A stretch of 32,191 nucleotides of DNA from an uncultured Marvinbryantia sp. (GTDB lineage Bacteria; Bacillota; Clostridia; Lachnospirales; Lachnospiraceae), in contig CAKRON010000019.1 in assembly GCA_934373455.1 (NCBI GenBank), positions 1-32,191 of the forward strand. Direction: 5' to 3'. A model generated the notes under the pieces. The model was not told where the DNA came from and did no database searches. It saw only the letters and a program-made list of their open reading frames with translations. Below are positions 7,049 through 15,437 of the stretch, piece after piece. Within the stretch, counting starts at the first letter, position 1. Every line of letters starts with the position of its first letter. The position numbers and the translations under genes were made by a program.

Positions 7049-9160
7049 ATGGGCGAGATCATAAATGTACAGGAGCTGTTTGGCGAAAATGTCTTTAATG
7101 ACAAAGTAATGCTGGAAAAGCTGCCGAAAAAAGTGTACAAGGAACTTCATAAAACCATAGACGATGGAAAAGAACTGGATCCTATGATTGCGGAAGTAGT
7201 TGCAGGTGCAATGAAGGAATGGGCAATTGAAAAGGGTGCGACACACTTTACCCACTGGTTCCAGCCACTGACCGGATTTACTGCAGAGAAGCATGATGCG
7301 TTTATTACAGCACCGAAGGCAGATGGTTCTGTGCAGCTGGAATTTTCAGGAAAAGAGCTGATTAAAGGGGAACCGGATGCATCTTCATTCCCGTCCGGAG
7401 GGCTTCGTGCTACTTTTGAGGCAAGAGGATATACAGCCTGGGATTGTACTTCACCGGCATTTGTCAGACAGGACGCTGCCGGAGCGATTCTCTGTATTCC
7501 GACGGCATTTTGTTCTTATACAGGCGAAGCACTGGATCAGAAGACTCCTCTTTTGCGTTCCATGGAAGCAATTCAGACGCAGACGCTTCGTTTATTAAGA
7601 CTTTTGGGTAACACCACATCTCGCAAGGTGAAACCGTCTGTTGGTGTAGAGCAGGAGTATTTTATTGTAGACCGTGCCAAATATTTAAAGAGAAAAGACT
7701 TGATTTTTACAGGACGTACATTATTTGGTGCTATGCCGCCAAAGGGACAGGAACTGGATGACCATTATTTTGGAGTAATCCGTCCGCGTATTGCTGCATT
7801 TATGAAAGATGTAAATAAGGAATTGTGGAAACTGGGAGTTTCTGCCAGAACACAGCATAATGAAGTGGCACCGGCACAGCATGAACTTGCGCCGATTTAT
7901 GCAGAGTGTAATGTGGCAGCAGATCACAACCAGATCATCATGGAGACTCTGAAGCGTGTAGCAGAAGAACATGGTCTGCAGTGCCTTCTTCATGAAAAAC
8001 CATTTGCAGGTGTAAATGGCTCTGGTAAGCATAATAACTGGTCACTGACTACGGATGATGGCATCAATCTGCTGGATCCGGGTAAGACACCTCATGAGAA
8101 TATTCAGTTTTTATTGATTTTGACCTGTATCTTACGTGCGGTGGATAAGCATGCGGATCTTCTCCGTGAATCAGCAGCAGATGTGGGAAATGATCACAGA
8201 CTTGGTGCGAATGAGGCACCTCCTGCTATTATCTCTGTATTTTTGGGTGATCAGCTTCAGGATGTATTAACACAGCTCATTGATACCGGAGAAGCAACAC
8301 ACAGCTTAAAGGGTGGTACATTACACACAGGTGTTAAGACACTGCCTGACTTCACAAAAGATGCAACAGACCGTAACCGTACTTCACCATTTGCCTTTAC
8401 CGGCAACAAGTTTGAATTCCGTATGGTTGGCTCCAGAGATTCTGTGGCAGAATGTAATGTGGTCATTAATACAATCGTAGCAGAAGCATTTTCAGATGCC
8501 TGCGATGAATTGGAAAAAGCAGACAATATCTCTGTGGCAGTACATGATCTGATTAAGAAATATGCCAGTGAGCATCAGAGAATTGTATTTAATGGCAATG
8601 GCTATTCTGATGAATGGGTAGTAGAAGCGCAGCGTCGCGGACTTCCGAATATCAAGTCCATGGTAGAGGCTATCCCTGCACTGGTAACAGAGAAAGCAGT
8701 AGATTTATTTGAAAAATTCCATGTATTTACCAGAGCGGAACTGGAATCCCGTGCAGAGATTCAGTATGAAGGTTATTCTAAGGCAATCAATATCGAAGCA
8801 AGAGCAATGATTGATATTGCCAGCAAGCATATTATTCCTGCAGTTCTGCGCTTTAATAAGAGCCTGTCTGATACAGTGAATACCATGAATATGACGGGAG
8901 TGGAGACAGATGTGCCAATGGATATGCTCAGAGAGTCAGCGCATCTTTTGACAGAAACCAAGAAAAAATTACAGAAGCTGGTCGAGGCAACAGATCATGC
9001 GACAGCGATGGATCCGGGAAGAGAACAGGCAATATACTATTTCGAAGAAGTATGCACCGCCATGGAAGCACTTCGTATTCCTGTGGATGAACTGGAAATG
9101 ATCGTGGACAAAGAGATGTGGCCAATGCCATCTTACGGTGATCTGTTATTCGAGGTGTAA
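7049..9160 (+). CDS. glnN: Glutamine synthetase type III (GlnN)
   Basis: Makes glutamine from glutamate, ammonia and ATP in the cytosol. At 703 residues it matches the GSIII family (about 700), well above GSI (about 470). Family-typical stretches include the N-terminal [24 protein letters not shown], the active-site-like GVEQEYF and [12 protein letters not shown], and the GKHNNWSL loop. The ATG at 7049 follows AGGAGG (7039-7044) by 4 bases; an in-frame upstream extension to 6980 has no ribosome site and runs into the terminator. It is followed by the Amt-GlnK gene, forming a nitrogen-assimilation pair, but the two have separate promoters. Confidence 0.97.
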   Translation: MGEIINVQELFGENVFNDKVMLEKLPKKVYKELHKTIDDGKELDPMIAEVVAGAMKEWAIEKGATHFTHWFQPLTGFTAEKHDAFITAPKADGSVQLEFSGKELIKGEPDASSFPSGGLRATFEARGYTAWDCTSPAFVRQDAAGAILCIPTAFCSYTGEALDQKTPLLRSMEAIQTQTLRLLRLLGNTTSRKVKPSVGVEQEYFIVDRAKYLKRKDLIFTGRTLFGAMPPKGQELDDHYFGVIRPRIAAFMKDVNKELWKLGVSARTQHNEVAPAQHELAPIYAECNVAADHNQIIMETLKRVAEEHGLQCLLHEKPFAGVNGSGKHNNWSLTTDDGINLLDPGKTPHENIQFLLILTCILRAVDKHADLLRESAADVGNDHRLGANEAPPAIISVFLGDQLQDVLTQLIDTGEATHSLKGGTLHTGVKTLPDFTKDATDRNRTSPFAFTGNKFEFRMVGSRDSVAECNVVINTIVAEAFSDACDELEKADNISVAVHDLIKKYASEHQRIVFNGNGYSDEWVVEAQRRGLPNIKSMVEAIPALVTEKAVDLFEKFHVFTRAELESRAEIQYEGYSKAINIEARAMIDIASKHIIPAVLRFNKSLSDTVNTMNMTGVETDVPMDMLRESAHLLTETKKKLQKLVEATDHATAMDPGREQAIYYFEEVCTAMEALRIPVDELEMIVDKEMWPMPSYGDLLFEV

Positions 9161-9259
9161 TTTATAAAATGAATTATTGTAATTTTGACGATTTGTTTTA
9201 CTGCAATAAATATAAATTTCTCCAAACCGGACAAATCTAAAAAAATTATAAAATTTGCA

Positions 9260-9288
9260 TTGACTTTTAAAAATTGCAGTGTTATTAT
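9260..9288 (+). promoter_or_regulatory. Promoter of the amt leader
   Basis: TTGACT (9260-9265), 17 bases, TATTAT (9283-9288). Transcription should begin near 9295, just before the two leader hairpins. An imperfect GlnR/TnrA-type palindrome at 9280-9296 overlaps the -10. Confidence 0.75.
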
Positions 9289-9301
9289 GCAGTACATAAA
9301 A

Positions 9302-9342
9302 GCAAGGGCGCTATGGAAAACAAATTCCATGGCGCCTTTTGC
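9302..9342 (+). promoter_or_regulatory. First stem-loop of the amt leader
   Basis: Bases 9307-9318 pair continuously with 9325-9336 (12 pairs, one T-G wobble) and close a six-base loop AACAAA. Extra pairing of GCAA with TTGC extends the base. A short T run (9337-9340) follows, too weak for a firm terminator call. It is the only candidate for an upstream ANTAR-type hairpin, but loop position 4 is A rather than G. Confidence 0.6.
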
Positions 9343-9354
9343 AATATAAAGAAG

Positions 9355-9419
9355 AGCGAAACAATGAGGTTTTGTGAGGGAATGGTATTCCGACAGAACT
9401 TTGATGTTTCGCTTTTTTT
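9355..9419 (+). promoter_or_regulatory. Attenuator in the amt leader: terminator overlapping a hexaloop hairpin
   Basis: AGCGAAACA (9355-9363) pairs with TGTTTCGCT (9405-9413), followed by a T run to 9419, an intrinsic terminator ending only 4 bases before the ribosome binding site. Inside it GGAAT/ATTCC and GTTTTGT/ACAGAAC can extend the stem. Alternatively, GCGAAAC (9356-9362) pairs with GTTTTGT (9369-9375) around loop AATGAG, with A at position 1 and G at position 4, as in ANTAR-protein targets. That hairpin uses the 5' strand of the terminator, so the two folds exclude each other. The terminator is clearly visible; the ANTAR reading is inference. Confidence 0.7.
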
Positions 9420-9438
9420 AAAAGAGGAGGAGAAAAAT

Positions 9439-11229
9439 ATGACACAAGAAATTTTAAACGCAATTTCCGGTGAAGTGTATGGCGTCTGGTTCCTGATCGG
9501 CGCGGCACTGGTATTCTGGATGCAGGCAGGATTCGCTATGGTAGAGGCTGGTTTTACCAGAGCAAAGAATACCGGTAACATTCTGATGAAGAACCTGATG
9601 GATTTTTGTATCGGTACAGTAGTATTCATTCTGATTGGTTTTGGATTATTCCTGGGTGAAGACTGGATGGGAATTCTCGGAAAACCTGGATTTGACATTT
9701 TTACAAATTATGCAGAATTTGACTGGTCTAATTTTGTATTCAACCTGGTCTTTTGTGCAACGACAGCAACCATCGTATCCGGTGCGATGGCTGAAAGAAC
9801 AAAATTTATTTCCTACTGTGTATATTCTGCAATTATTTCCGCAGTGATCTATCCGATTGAAGCTCACTGGACATGGGGCGGCGGATGGCTGGCACAGATT
9901 GGATTTCATGATTTTGCAGGTTCCAACTGTATCCACATGGTAGGTGGTATTTCCGCACTGATAGGTGCAGCAATGCTTGGTCCCCGTATTGGAAAGTTTA
10001 CGAAAGATAAATCCGGTAAGATAACAAAGGTCAATGCGTTTCCTGGACATAACCTTCCGCTTGGATGTCTTGGGGTATTCATTCTCTGGCTGGGCTGGTA
10101 TGGATTCAACGGTGCAGCAGCCACATCCGTAGAAGAACTTGGATCTATTTTCGTAACAACCACCATTGCTCCGGCAATTGCAACCGTTGTTTGTATGGTA
10201 TTTACCTGGATTAAATATGGCAAACCAGATGTATCCATGTGTCTGAATGCATCTCTGGCAGGTCTGGTAGCCATTACAGCACCATGTGATGTATGTGATG
10301 CTTTTGGTGCAATTATCATCGGTGCCGTTGCAGGTGTGCTGGTAGTATTTGGTGTATGGCTTCTGGATTATGTCCTTCGTATTGATGACCCGGTAGGTGC
10401 TGTAGCAGTTCATTGCTTAAATGGTATCTGGGGAACGATAGCAGTTGGTTTATTTGCAACAGATACAGCTCCTGCATTTGCAAGAGGTTATGGAGACGGC
10501 GTAAACTTTGGTGCAAACCAGATTGCAGGAAAAGGTCTTTTCTACGGCGGCGGTTTCCACCAGTTAGGATTACAGCTGGAAGGTATGCTGGCAACAGCAG
10601 CATGGACAGCAATCACAATTACGATTGCATATATGATTATCAAAGCGATCTTTGGTCTTCGTGTAACAGAAGAAGAAGAGATTGTCGGACTGGATGCAAT
10701 GGAACATGGTCTGACCAGTGCCTATGCAGGATTCTCAATCATGGATGTATCTAATACCATGATTATGGAAGTCAATGACCGTACTCAGATTGGTGATGAC
10801 GATTATGCATCCGCATCAAACGTACAGAGAGATACTGCAGTGAAAGTGGTCAACACTGTACCGGCAGAAGATACCGGAATCCATAAAGTGGTTATCATTG
10901 CAAGACTGTCCCGTTACGACGCACTGAGAAAAGCCATGAACGATCTTGGTGTAACCGGAATGACCGTGACACAGGTTATGGGTTGTGGTATTCAGAAAGG
11001 TGCAGGCGAGATGTATCGTGGAGCAGAAGTCGATGCAACCCTGCTTCCAAAGGTAAAAGTAGAAATCATCGTAGCTTCCATTCCGGTAGAAGATGTTATC
11101 GAAGCTGCAAAGAAGACACTGTACACAGGTCATATTGGCGATGGCAAGATCTTTGTATACAATGTTGATAAAGTCGTAAAAATCCGTACCGGCGAAGAAG
11201 ATTTCGCGGCACTGGAAGATGTAGAGTAA
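9439..11229 (+). CDS. amt: Ammonium transporter Amt fused to a PII (GlnK) domain
   Basis: 596-residue membrane protein carrying ammonium across the cytoplasmic membrane, with its own regulator attached. Residues 1-410 form the Amt channel with about 11 hydrophobic segments. It has the DFAGSNCIHM segment with the conserved Asp and first pore His, and AVHCLNGIWGT with the second pore His. A cytoplasmic linker follows. Residues 481-592 form a PII domain: T-loop with Gln519 in QKG (2-oxoglutarate/Mg binding in PII), Tyr526 at the Tyr46 position and Val531 where Tyr51 would be, and a GHIGDGKIFVY B-loop. Loss of Tyr51 argues against uridylylation. GAGGAGG (9424-9430) sets ATG 9439; upstream in-frame codons run through the leader terminator. 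Regulated by the leader attenuator, and possibly by nitrogen state at the promoter. Confidence 0.95.
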   Translation: MTQEILNAISGEVYGVWFLIGAALVFWMQAGFAMVEAGFTRAKNTGNILMKNLMDFCIGTVVFILIGFGLFLGEDWMGILGKPGFDIFTNYAEFDWSNFVFNLVFCATTATIVSGAMAERTKFISYCVYSAIISAVIYPIEAHWTWGGGWLAQIGFHDFAGSNCIHMVGGISALIGAAMLGPRIGKFTKDKSGKITKVNAFPGHNLPLGCLGVFILWLGWYGFNGAAATSVEELGSIFVTTTIAPAIATVVCMVFTWIKYGKPDVSMCLNASLAGLVAITAPCDVCDAFGAIIIGAVAGVLVVFGVWLLDYVLRIDDPVGAVAVHCLNGIWGTIAVGLFATDTAPAFARGYGDGVNFGANQIAGKGLFYGGGFHQLGLQLEGMLATAAWTAITITIAYMIIKAIFGLRVTEEEEIVGLDAMEHGLTSAYAGFSIMDVSNTMIMEVNDRTQIGDDDYASASNVQRDTAVKVVNTVPAEDTGIHKVVIIARLSRYDALRKAMNDLGVTGMTVTQVMGCGIQKGAGEMYRGAEVDATLLPKVKVEIIVASIPVEDVIEAAKKTLYTGHIGDGKIFVYNVDKVVKIRTGEEDFAALEDVE

Positions 11230-11294
11230 CCGTTGGGGACGGAGTTTTTTGGCTCTCCCCGGCAAATCCAACCTCCTAAGTATTTGGGTAAAAG

Positions 11295-11338
11295 AAAACT
11301 GTTCCATTTGTGTGAAAACACAGTCGGGGCAGTTTTTT
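11295..11338 (+). terminator. Intrinsic terminator after amt
   Basis: AAAACTG pairs with CAGTTTT, TCC with GGG inside it, and an inner TGTGT-GAAA-ACACA tetraloop hairpin tops the structure; six Ts follow. A second hairpin without a T run (GGGGA/TCCCC, around 11237-11260) lies just after the stop codon. Confidence 0.85.
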
Positions 11339-11392
11339 ATGTGCCCATTTGTGATGTATTTTTAAAATTCAATATTTTGACAATAAAACTAC

Positions 11393-11421
11393 TTGACAAA
11401 CAAACTATCCTGACATATACT
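11393..11421 (+). promoter_or_regulatory. Promoter of the fab operon
   Basis: Perfect TTGACA (11393-11398), 17 bases, TATACT (11416-11421). Start of transcription about 11428. Another TTGACA at 11377-11382 has no matching -10. A strong consensus promoter fits an operon held in check by a repressor. Confidence 0.88.
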
Positions 11422-11433
11422 TTGAAAGTCAAA
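11421..11433 (+). promoter_or_regulatory. FabT-type operator on the fabH promoter
   Basis: TTTGA-AAG-TCAAA is a perfect inverted repeat beginning at the last base of the -10 box and covering the predicted start site. From memory, FabT sites in streptococci have the core TTTGA-N3-TCAAA. A MarR-family gene lies downstream in the same cluster (21884-22357), so autoregulated repression of the whole island is the simplest reading. Confidence 0.7.
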
Positions 11434-11487
11434 TATATTTAAAGTAAAAATATACGAAGATCAAACATTATATGGAAGGAGACTTTC

Positions 11488-12453
11488 ATGAAAGCAGTAG
11501 TATGTGGAACAGGATCGTCAGTTCCGGCATGTGTCTGGGACAATGATGATCTGTCCAGAATGGTAGATACCAATGACGAGTGGATTCGTGAACGAACCGG
11601 TATTATCACAAGGCACATTGCAAAAGAAGAAACCTGTGTGTCGATGGCTTCTGAAGCGGCCAGAAGGGCGCTGGCGCAAGCCGGGATACCTGCAGAAGAA
11701 GTGGATCTGCTGATTGTATCTACAATTTCATCCAACATCGTGCTTCCTTGTACAGCATGTGAAGTACAAAAAGAAATAGGCGCAGTAAATGCAGTCGCCT
11801 ATGACCTGAGTGCCGCATGTACCGGATTTGTTCTGGCATATCAATGTGCACAGAGTTTTCTTCAGGCAGGAATCTACCGGACAGCACTGCTGATCGGCAG
11901 CGAATGTTTGTCCAATCTGGTGAACTGGAAGGACCGTGGGACATGCATTCTGTTTGGAGATGGTGCAGGAGCAGCCGTAATAAAAGCAGAAGAAGGAAAA
12001 AGCTATCTTCCGGCAACCCATTCCGATGGGAAAAAAGGCGACGCACTAAAATGCAAAAGCATGATGGATGGAGAAAAAGAAAACCAGAAGCAGCATCCGG
12101 AAGAATACAAGATGCAGATGGATGGACAGGCAGTATTTAAATTTGCGGTACGCCAGGTTCCGGCAGTGATAAAAGAAGTGCTGGAAAAAAATAATCTGAG
12201 TCTGGAAGAGATTGACTGGATCATTTTGCACCAGGCAAACAAGCGGATTGTGGAAGCTGTCAGCAGATATCTGAATGTGCCTCTGGAAAAATTTCCGATG
12301 AATATGCAGGAATATGGGAATACTTCATCGGCCAGCATACCGATTCTGCTGGATGAAATGAATCGAAATCAGAGACTGAAAAAAGGACAGAAAATAGTAC
12401 TCGCGGGATTTGGCGCGGGATTGACCTGGGGAGCAAGCGTCCTTGAGTGGTAA
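11488..12453 (+). CDS. fabH: 3-oxoacyl-ACP synthase III (FabH)
   Basis: Starts fatty-acid synthesis by condensing an acyl-CoA primer with malonyl-ACP. 321 residues, normal for the family. Catalytic triad visible as Cys111 (LSAACTGF), His248 (LHQANKR) and Asn278 (YGNTSSAS). AAGGAG ends 6 bases before the ATG. First gene of the operon, directly under the FabT-type operator. Primer preference (acetyl or branched) cannot be read from the sequence. Confidence 0.96.
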   Translation: MKAVVCGTGSSVPACVWDNDDLSRMVDTNDEWIRERTGIITRHIAKEETCVSMASEAARRALAQAGIPAEEVDLLIVSTISSNIVLPCTACEVQKEIGAVNAVAYDLSAACTGFVLAYQCAQSFLQAGIYRTALLIGSECLSNLVNWKDRGTCILFGDGAGAAVIKAEEGKSYLPATHSDGKKGDALKCKSMMDGEKENQKQHPEEYKMQMDGQAVFKFAVRQVPAVIKEVLEKNNLSLEEIDWIILHQANKRIVEAVSRYLNVPLEKFPMNMQEYGNTSSASIPILLDEMNRNQRLKKGQKIVLAGFGAGLTWGASVLEW

Positions 12454-12520
12454 TGTAAGAATGTTTGTACCAGATCAGAAATGATAACAATAGAATGGAA
12501 AGAAAAAGGAGATTAAACAC

Positions 12521-12748
12521 ATGTTTGAAAAAATTAGAGAAATGATCGCAGAAAACCTGAATATTGAAAAGGATACCATTACAGAAGGAGCTTCTTTTAA
12601 GGAAGATTTGGGAGTAGATTCCCTGGATCTGTTTGAGCTGGTAATGGCTTTAGAAGAAGAATTCGGAGTAGAAATTCCGACAGAAGATCTGGAAGGACTG
12701 ACAACCGTCGGAGATGTTGCAAGATATGTGGAGAGTCATCAGGAATAG
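12521..12748 (+). CDS. acpP: Acyl carrier protein
   Basis: 75-residue acidic helical carrier. Ser34 in GVDSLDLFEL is the 4'-phosphopantetheine attachment site. It carries the growing acyl chain for all Fab enzymes encoded around it. AAAAGGAG lies about 9 bases before the ATG. The 67-base gap from fabH holds no clear promoter. Confidence 0.96.
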   Translation: MFEKIREMIAENLNIEKDTITEGASFKEDLGVDSLDLFELVMALEEEFGVEIPTEDLEGLTTVGDVARYVESHQE

Positions 12749-12769
12749 TAAAGCATACGAGGTTTAAAC

Positions 12770-13708
12770 ATGAAGACAGAAATTACAGAGTTACTTGGAA
12801 TCGAATACCCGATTATCCAGGGAGGTATGGCCTGGGTAGCGGAACATCATCTGGCAGCAGCAGTATCAGAAGCCGGAGGTCTTGGATTGATCGGTGCCGC
12901 AAGTGCACCGGCAGAATGGGTCAGAGAAGAGATTCGAAAAGCAAAAGAACTGACACAGAAACCATTTGGTGTAAATATCATGCTTATGAGTCCACATGCG
13001 GATGATGTGGCAAAAGTAATTGTAGAAGAAGGCGTAAAGGTCGTAACTACAGGAGCCGGAAATCCGGAAAAATATATGAAGATGTGGAAAGATGCCGGTG
13101 TGAAAGTGATACCTGTGGTAGCCTCCGTAGCCATGGCAAAAAGAATGCAGCGTACAGGAGCAGATGCAGTGGTAGCAGAAGGCTGCGAATCCGGCGGTCA
13201 CGTGGGAGAAAGCACCACCATGGCACTGGTGCCGCAGGTGGTAGATGCTGTAGATATCCCGGTGATCGCAGCCGGCGGAATCGGTGATGGAAGAGGTATT
13301 GCAGCAGCCTTTATGCTGGGGGCAAGAGGTGTACAGATGGGAACCCATTTTGTAGTCACGACAGAATCCCAGGTACATGAAAATTACAAAGATATGATCA
13401 TTCGTGCCAAAGATATCGACACCCGTGTAACAGGAAGAAGTACAGGTCATCCGGTACGTGCACTCAGAAATGAAATGACAAAAAAATACCTGGAACTGGA
13501 AAACAGTGGCGCAGGATTTGAAGAATTGGAATTATTAACACTTGGAGGACTGCGAAAAGCGGTAGTCGAAGGAGATGTAAAAACTGGAAGCGTGATGTCA
13601 GGTCAGATTGCAGGTCTTGTAAAAGAAAAAATGTCTTGCAAAGAACTGATTCAGAAGCTGGTGACAGAAACAGATACATTACTGAAAGGAACTGGAATAT
13701 ATGAGTAA
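12770..13708 (+). CDS. fabK: Enoyl-ACP reductase, FMN type (FabK)
   Basis: Last reduction step of each elongation cycle, NAD(P)H and FMN dependent. 312-residue TIM barrel of the NPD family with IIQGGMAWV at the start, His144 in ESGGHVGE (the catalytic His in pneumococcal FabK is at the same position), and the phosphate-binding AAGGIGDGRGIAAAFMLGARGVQMGT. Its last 8 bases overlap fabD. It lacks the four-cysteine segment found in the paralogue at 20747-21835. FabK rather than FabI predicts low triclosan sensitivity. Confidence 0.95.
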   Translation: MKTEITELLGIEYPIIQGGMAWVAEHHLAAAVSEAGGLGLIGAASAPAEWVREEIRKAKELTQKPFGVNIMLMSPHADDVAKVIVEEGVKVVTTGAGNPEKYMKMWKDAGVKVIPVVASVAMAKRMQRTGADAVVAEGCESGGHVGESTTMALVPQVVDAVDIPVIAAGGIGDGRGIAAAFMLGARGVQMGTHFVVTTESQVHENYKDMIIRAKDIDTRVTGRSTGHPVRALRNEMTKKYLELENSGAGFEELELLTLGGLRKAVVEGDVKTGSVMSGQIAGLVKEKMSCKELIQKLVTETDTLLKGTGIYE

Positions 13709-14606
13709 AACAGCCTTTCTTTTTCCCGGACAGGGCGTACAAAAATGTGGTATGGGCGAAGATTTTTATCGCAGCAGTCCACAGGCAGCCAGACTTTTTG
13801 ATGAAGCAGGCAAAGCAATCGGACTGGACATGAAAGCACTTTGTTTTGAAAAAAATGATTTGCTGGATCAGACAGAATACACGCAGGCGGCACTGGTTAC
13901 TACCTATCTTGCCATCAGCCGGGAACTGGAGCAGCGCGGAATAAAACCTGATATTACAGCAGGCTTGAGCCTTGGAGAATATGCAGCGATAGCAGTGGCA
14001 GGTGCGATGAGCGATCTGGAAGCAATCCGTCTGGTGAGAAAACGCGGTATGCTGATGCAGCATACGGTACCGGCTGGAGAAGGTGCAATGTGTGCAATTC
14101 TGGCACTGGATGAAAAGAAGATTGAAGAAGTTCTGGACGATATACCAGATGTAACCATTGCAAACTACAACTGTCCGGGACAGATTGTCATTACCGGAAA
14201 AACAGAAGCGGTAAAGACAGCTGCAGAAAAATTAAAAGAAGCCGGAGCCAGAAGAACTTTAATGCTGAATGTCAGCGGACCATTTCATTCTCCGATGTTA
14301 AAGGCGGCAGAGAAAGATCTGAGACAGGAACTGGAACAGATACAGTTTAAAAAATTGCAGATCCCATATGTAACCAATGTGAATGCACAGAAAATAACAG
14401 AAGAATCAGAAATCGCTGACCTGTTGGTAAGACAGATGTATTCCCCGGTACGTTGGATGCAAAGTATGCAGACACTCATAGAAGATCAGGTGGATACCTT
14501 TATAGAAATCGGTCCGGGAAAAACATTAGAAGGATTTTTAAAGAAGATTGATAAAAATGTACAGGTGCTTCATGTATCCTGTTGGGAAGACCTGGAAAAA
14601 TTCTGA
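13701..14606 (+). CDS. fabD: Malonyl-CoA:ACP transacylase (FabD)
   Basis: Loads malonyl units onto ACP. 301 residues; nucleophile Ser90 in GLSLGE, catalytic His196 in SGPFHSPML, N-terminal FPGQGVQ. Starts within the end of fabK (8-base overlap, ATG 13701 with AAAGGA upstream), indicating translational coupling. Confidence 0.96.
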   Translation: MSKTAFLFPGQGVQKCGMGEDFYRSSPQAARLFDEAGKAIGLDMKALCFEKNDLLDQTEYTQAALVTTYLAISRELEQRGIKPDITAGLSLGEYAAIAVAGAMSDLEAIRLVRKRGMLMQHTVPAGEGAMCAILALDEKKIEEVLDDIPDVTIANYNCPGQIVITGKTEAVKTAAEKLKEAGARRTLMLNVSGPFHSPMLKAAEKDLRQELEQIQFKKLQIPYVTNVNAQKITEESEIADLLVRQMYSPVRWMQSMQTLIEDQVDTFIEIGPGKTLEGFLKKIDKNVQVLHVSCWEDLEKF

Positions 14607-14634
14607 AACATTCTTGAATGAAATAGGAGATATT

Positions 14635-15372
14635 ATGTCAGAACAGAAAATAGCAGTTGTAACCGGTGCCTCCAGGGGAATTGGCAAGGCCATCGCCCTG
14701 CGCCTGGCAAAAGACGGATACAAAGTAATCATTAATTATAATGGATCAGAAACTGCAGCCCTGGAAGTAAAGGCGCAGATCGAACAGATGGGAGCACAGG
14801 CAGATACCATGCAGTGCAATGTGGCAGATTTTGAAAGCTGCCAGAAGTTTGTAGAAAGAGTCATAACAGAAAACGGACGAATCGATGTGTTAGTGAATAA
14901 TGCAGGAATTACAAGAGACGGACTTTTAATGCGTATGTCAGAAGAAGACTTTGACCAGGTGCTGGATACGAATTTAAAAGGAACTTTTCATATGATTCGT
15001 TTTGTATCCCGCTATATGTTGAAACAGAAAAGCGGACGAATCGTAAATATGGCATCTGTCGTAGGAGTAGCCGGAAATGCCGGACAGGCAAATTATGCGG
15101 CATCGAAGGCCGGAGTAATCGGACTCACCAAGACAGCAGCAAAGGAACTGGCATCCAGAGGAATTACCGTCAATGCAATTGCACCAGGATTTATCGAAAC
15201 CGATATGACAGACGTATTAAGTGACAGCGTAAAAGAAAACAGCAGAAAACAGATTCCTCTCGGAAAGTTTGGCAAACCGGAAGATGTGGCAGCGGCAGCG
15301 GCATTTCTGGCATCAGAAGATGCCCGATACATTACCGGACAGGTGCTTCATGTAGACGGTGGAATGTGCTGA
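14635..15372 (+). CDS. fabG: 3-oxoacyl-ACP reductase (FabG)
   Basis: NADPH-dependent reduction of beta-ketoacyl-ACP. 245-residue short-chain dehydrogenase. Cofactor loop TGASRGIG (10-17), NNAG (88-91), catalytic Ser141, Tyr154 and Lys158 (YAASK), and a C-terminal GQVLHVDGGM. ATG 14635 is chosen because AGGAG lies 5 bases before it; the longer frame from 14548 overlaps fabD and adds residues foreign to the family. Confidence 0.96.
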   Translation: MSEQKIAVVTGASRGIGKAIALRLAKDGYKVIINYNGSETAALEVKAQIEQMGAQADTMQCNVADFESCQKFVERVITENGRIDVLVNNAGITRDGLLMRMSEEDFDQVLDTNLKGTFHMIRFVSRYMLKQKSGRIVNMASVVGVAGNAGQANYAASKAGVIGLTKTAAKELASRGITVNAIAPGFIETDMTDVLSDSVKENSRKQIPLGKFGKPEDVAAAAAFLASEDARYITGQVLHVDGGMC

Positions 15373-15399
15373 CACCAGGGTTCAAATGTCAGAAAGCCG

Positions 15400-15415
15400 T
15401 TCATGCTTGCATGAA
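15400..15415 (+). other. Intercistronic hairpin between fabG and fabF
   Basis: TTCATGC and GCATGAA form a near-perfect palindrome in the 65-base gap, with no T run. It is probably an mRNA processing or stability element, possibly tuning fabG against fabF. Confidence 0.45.
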
Positions 15416-15437
15416 AGGAAAAGAAAGGAAAACAAAC

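Noticed and set aside
9185..9216. Extra promoter just after glnN (TTGACG ... TATAAA)
   Set aside because: The spacer is 20 bases; the promoter at 9260-9288 has ideal spacing and suffices.
11341..11487. FapR operator before fabH
   Set aside because: No match to the long FapR palindrome; the TTTGA-N3-TCAAA repeat and nearby MarR gene point to FabT instead.
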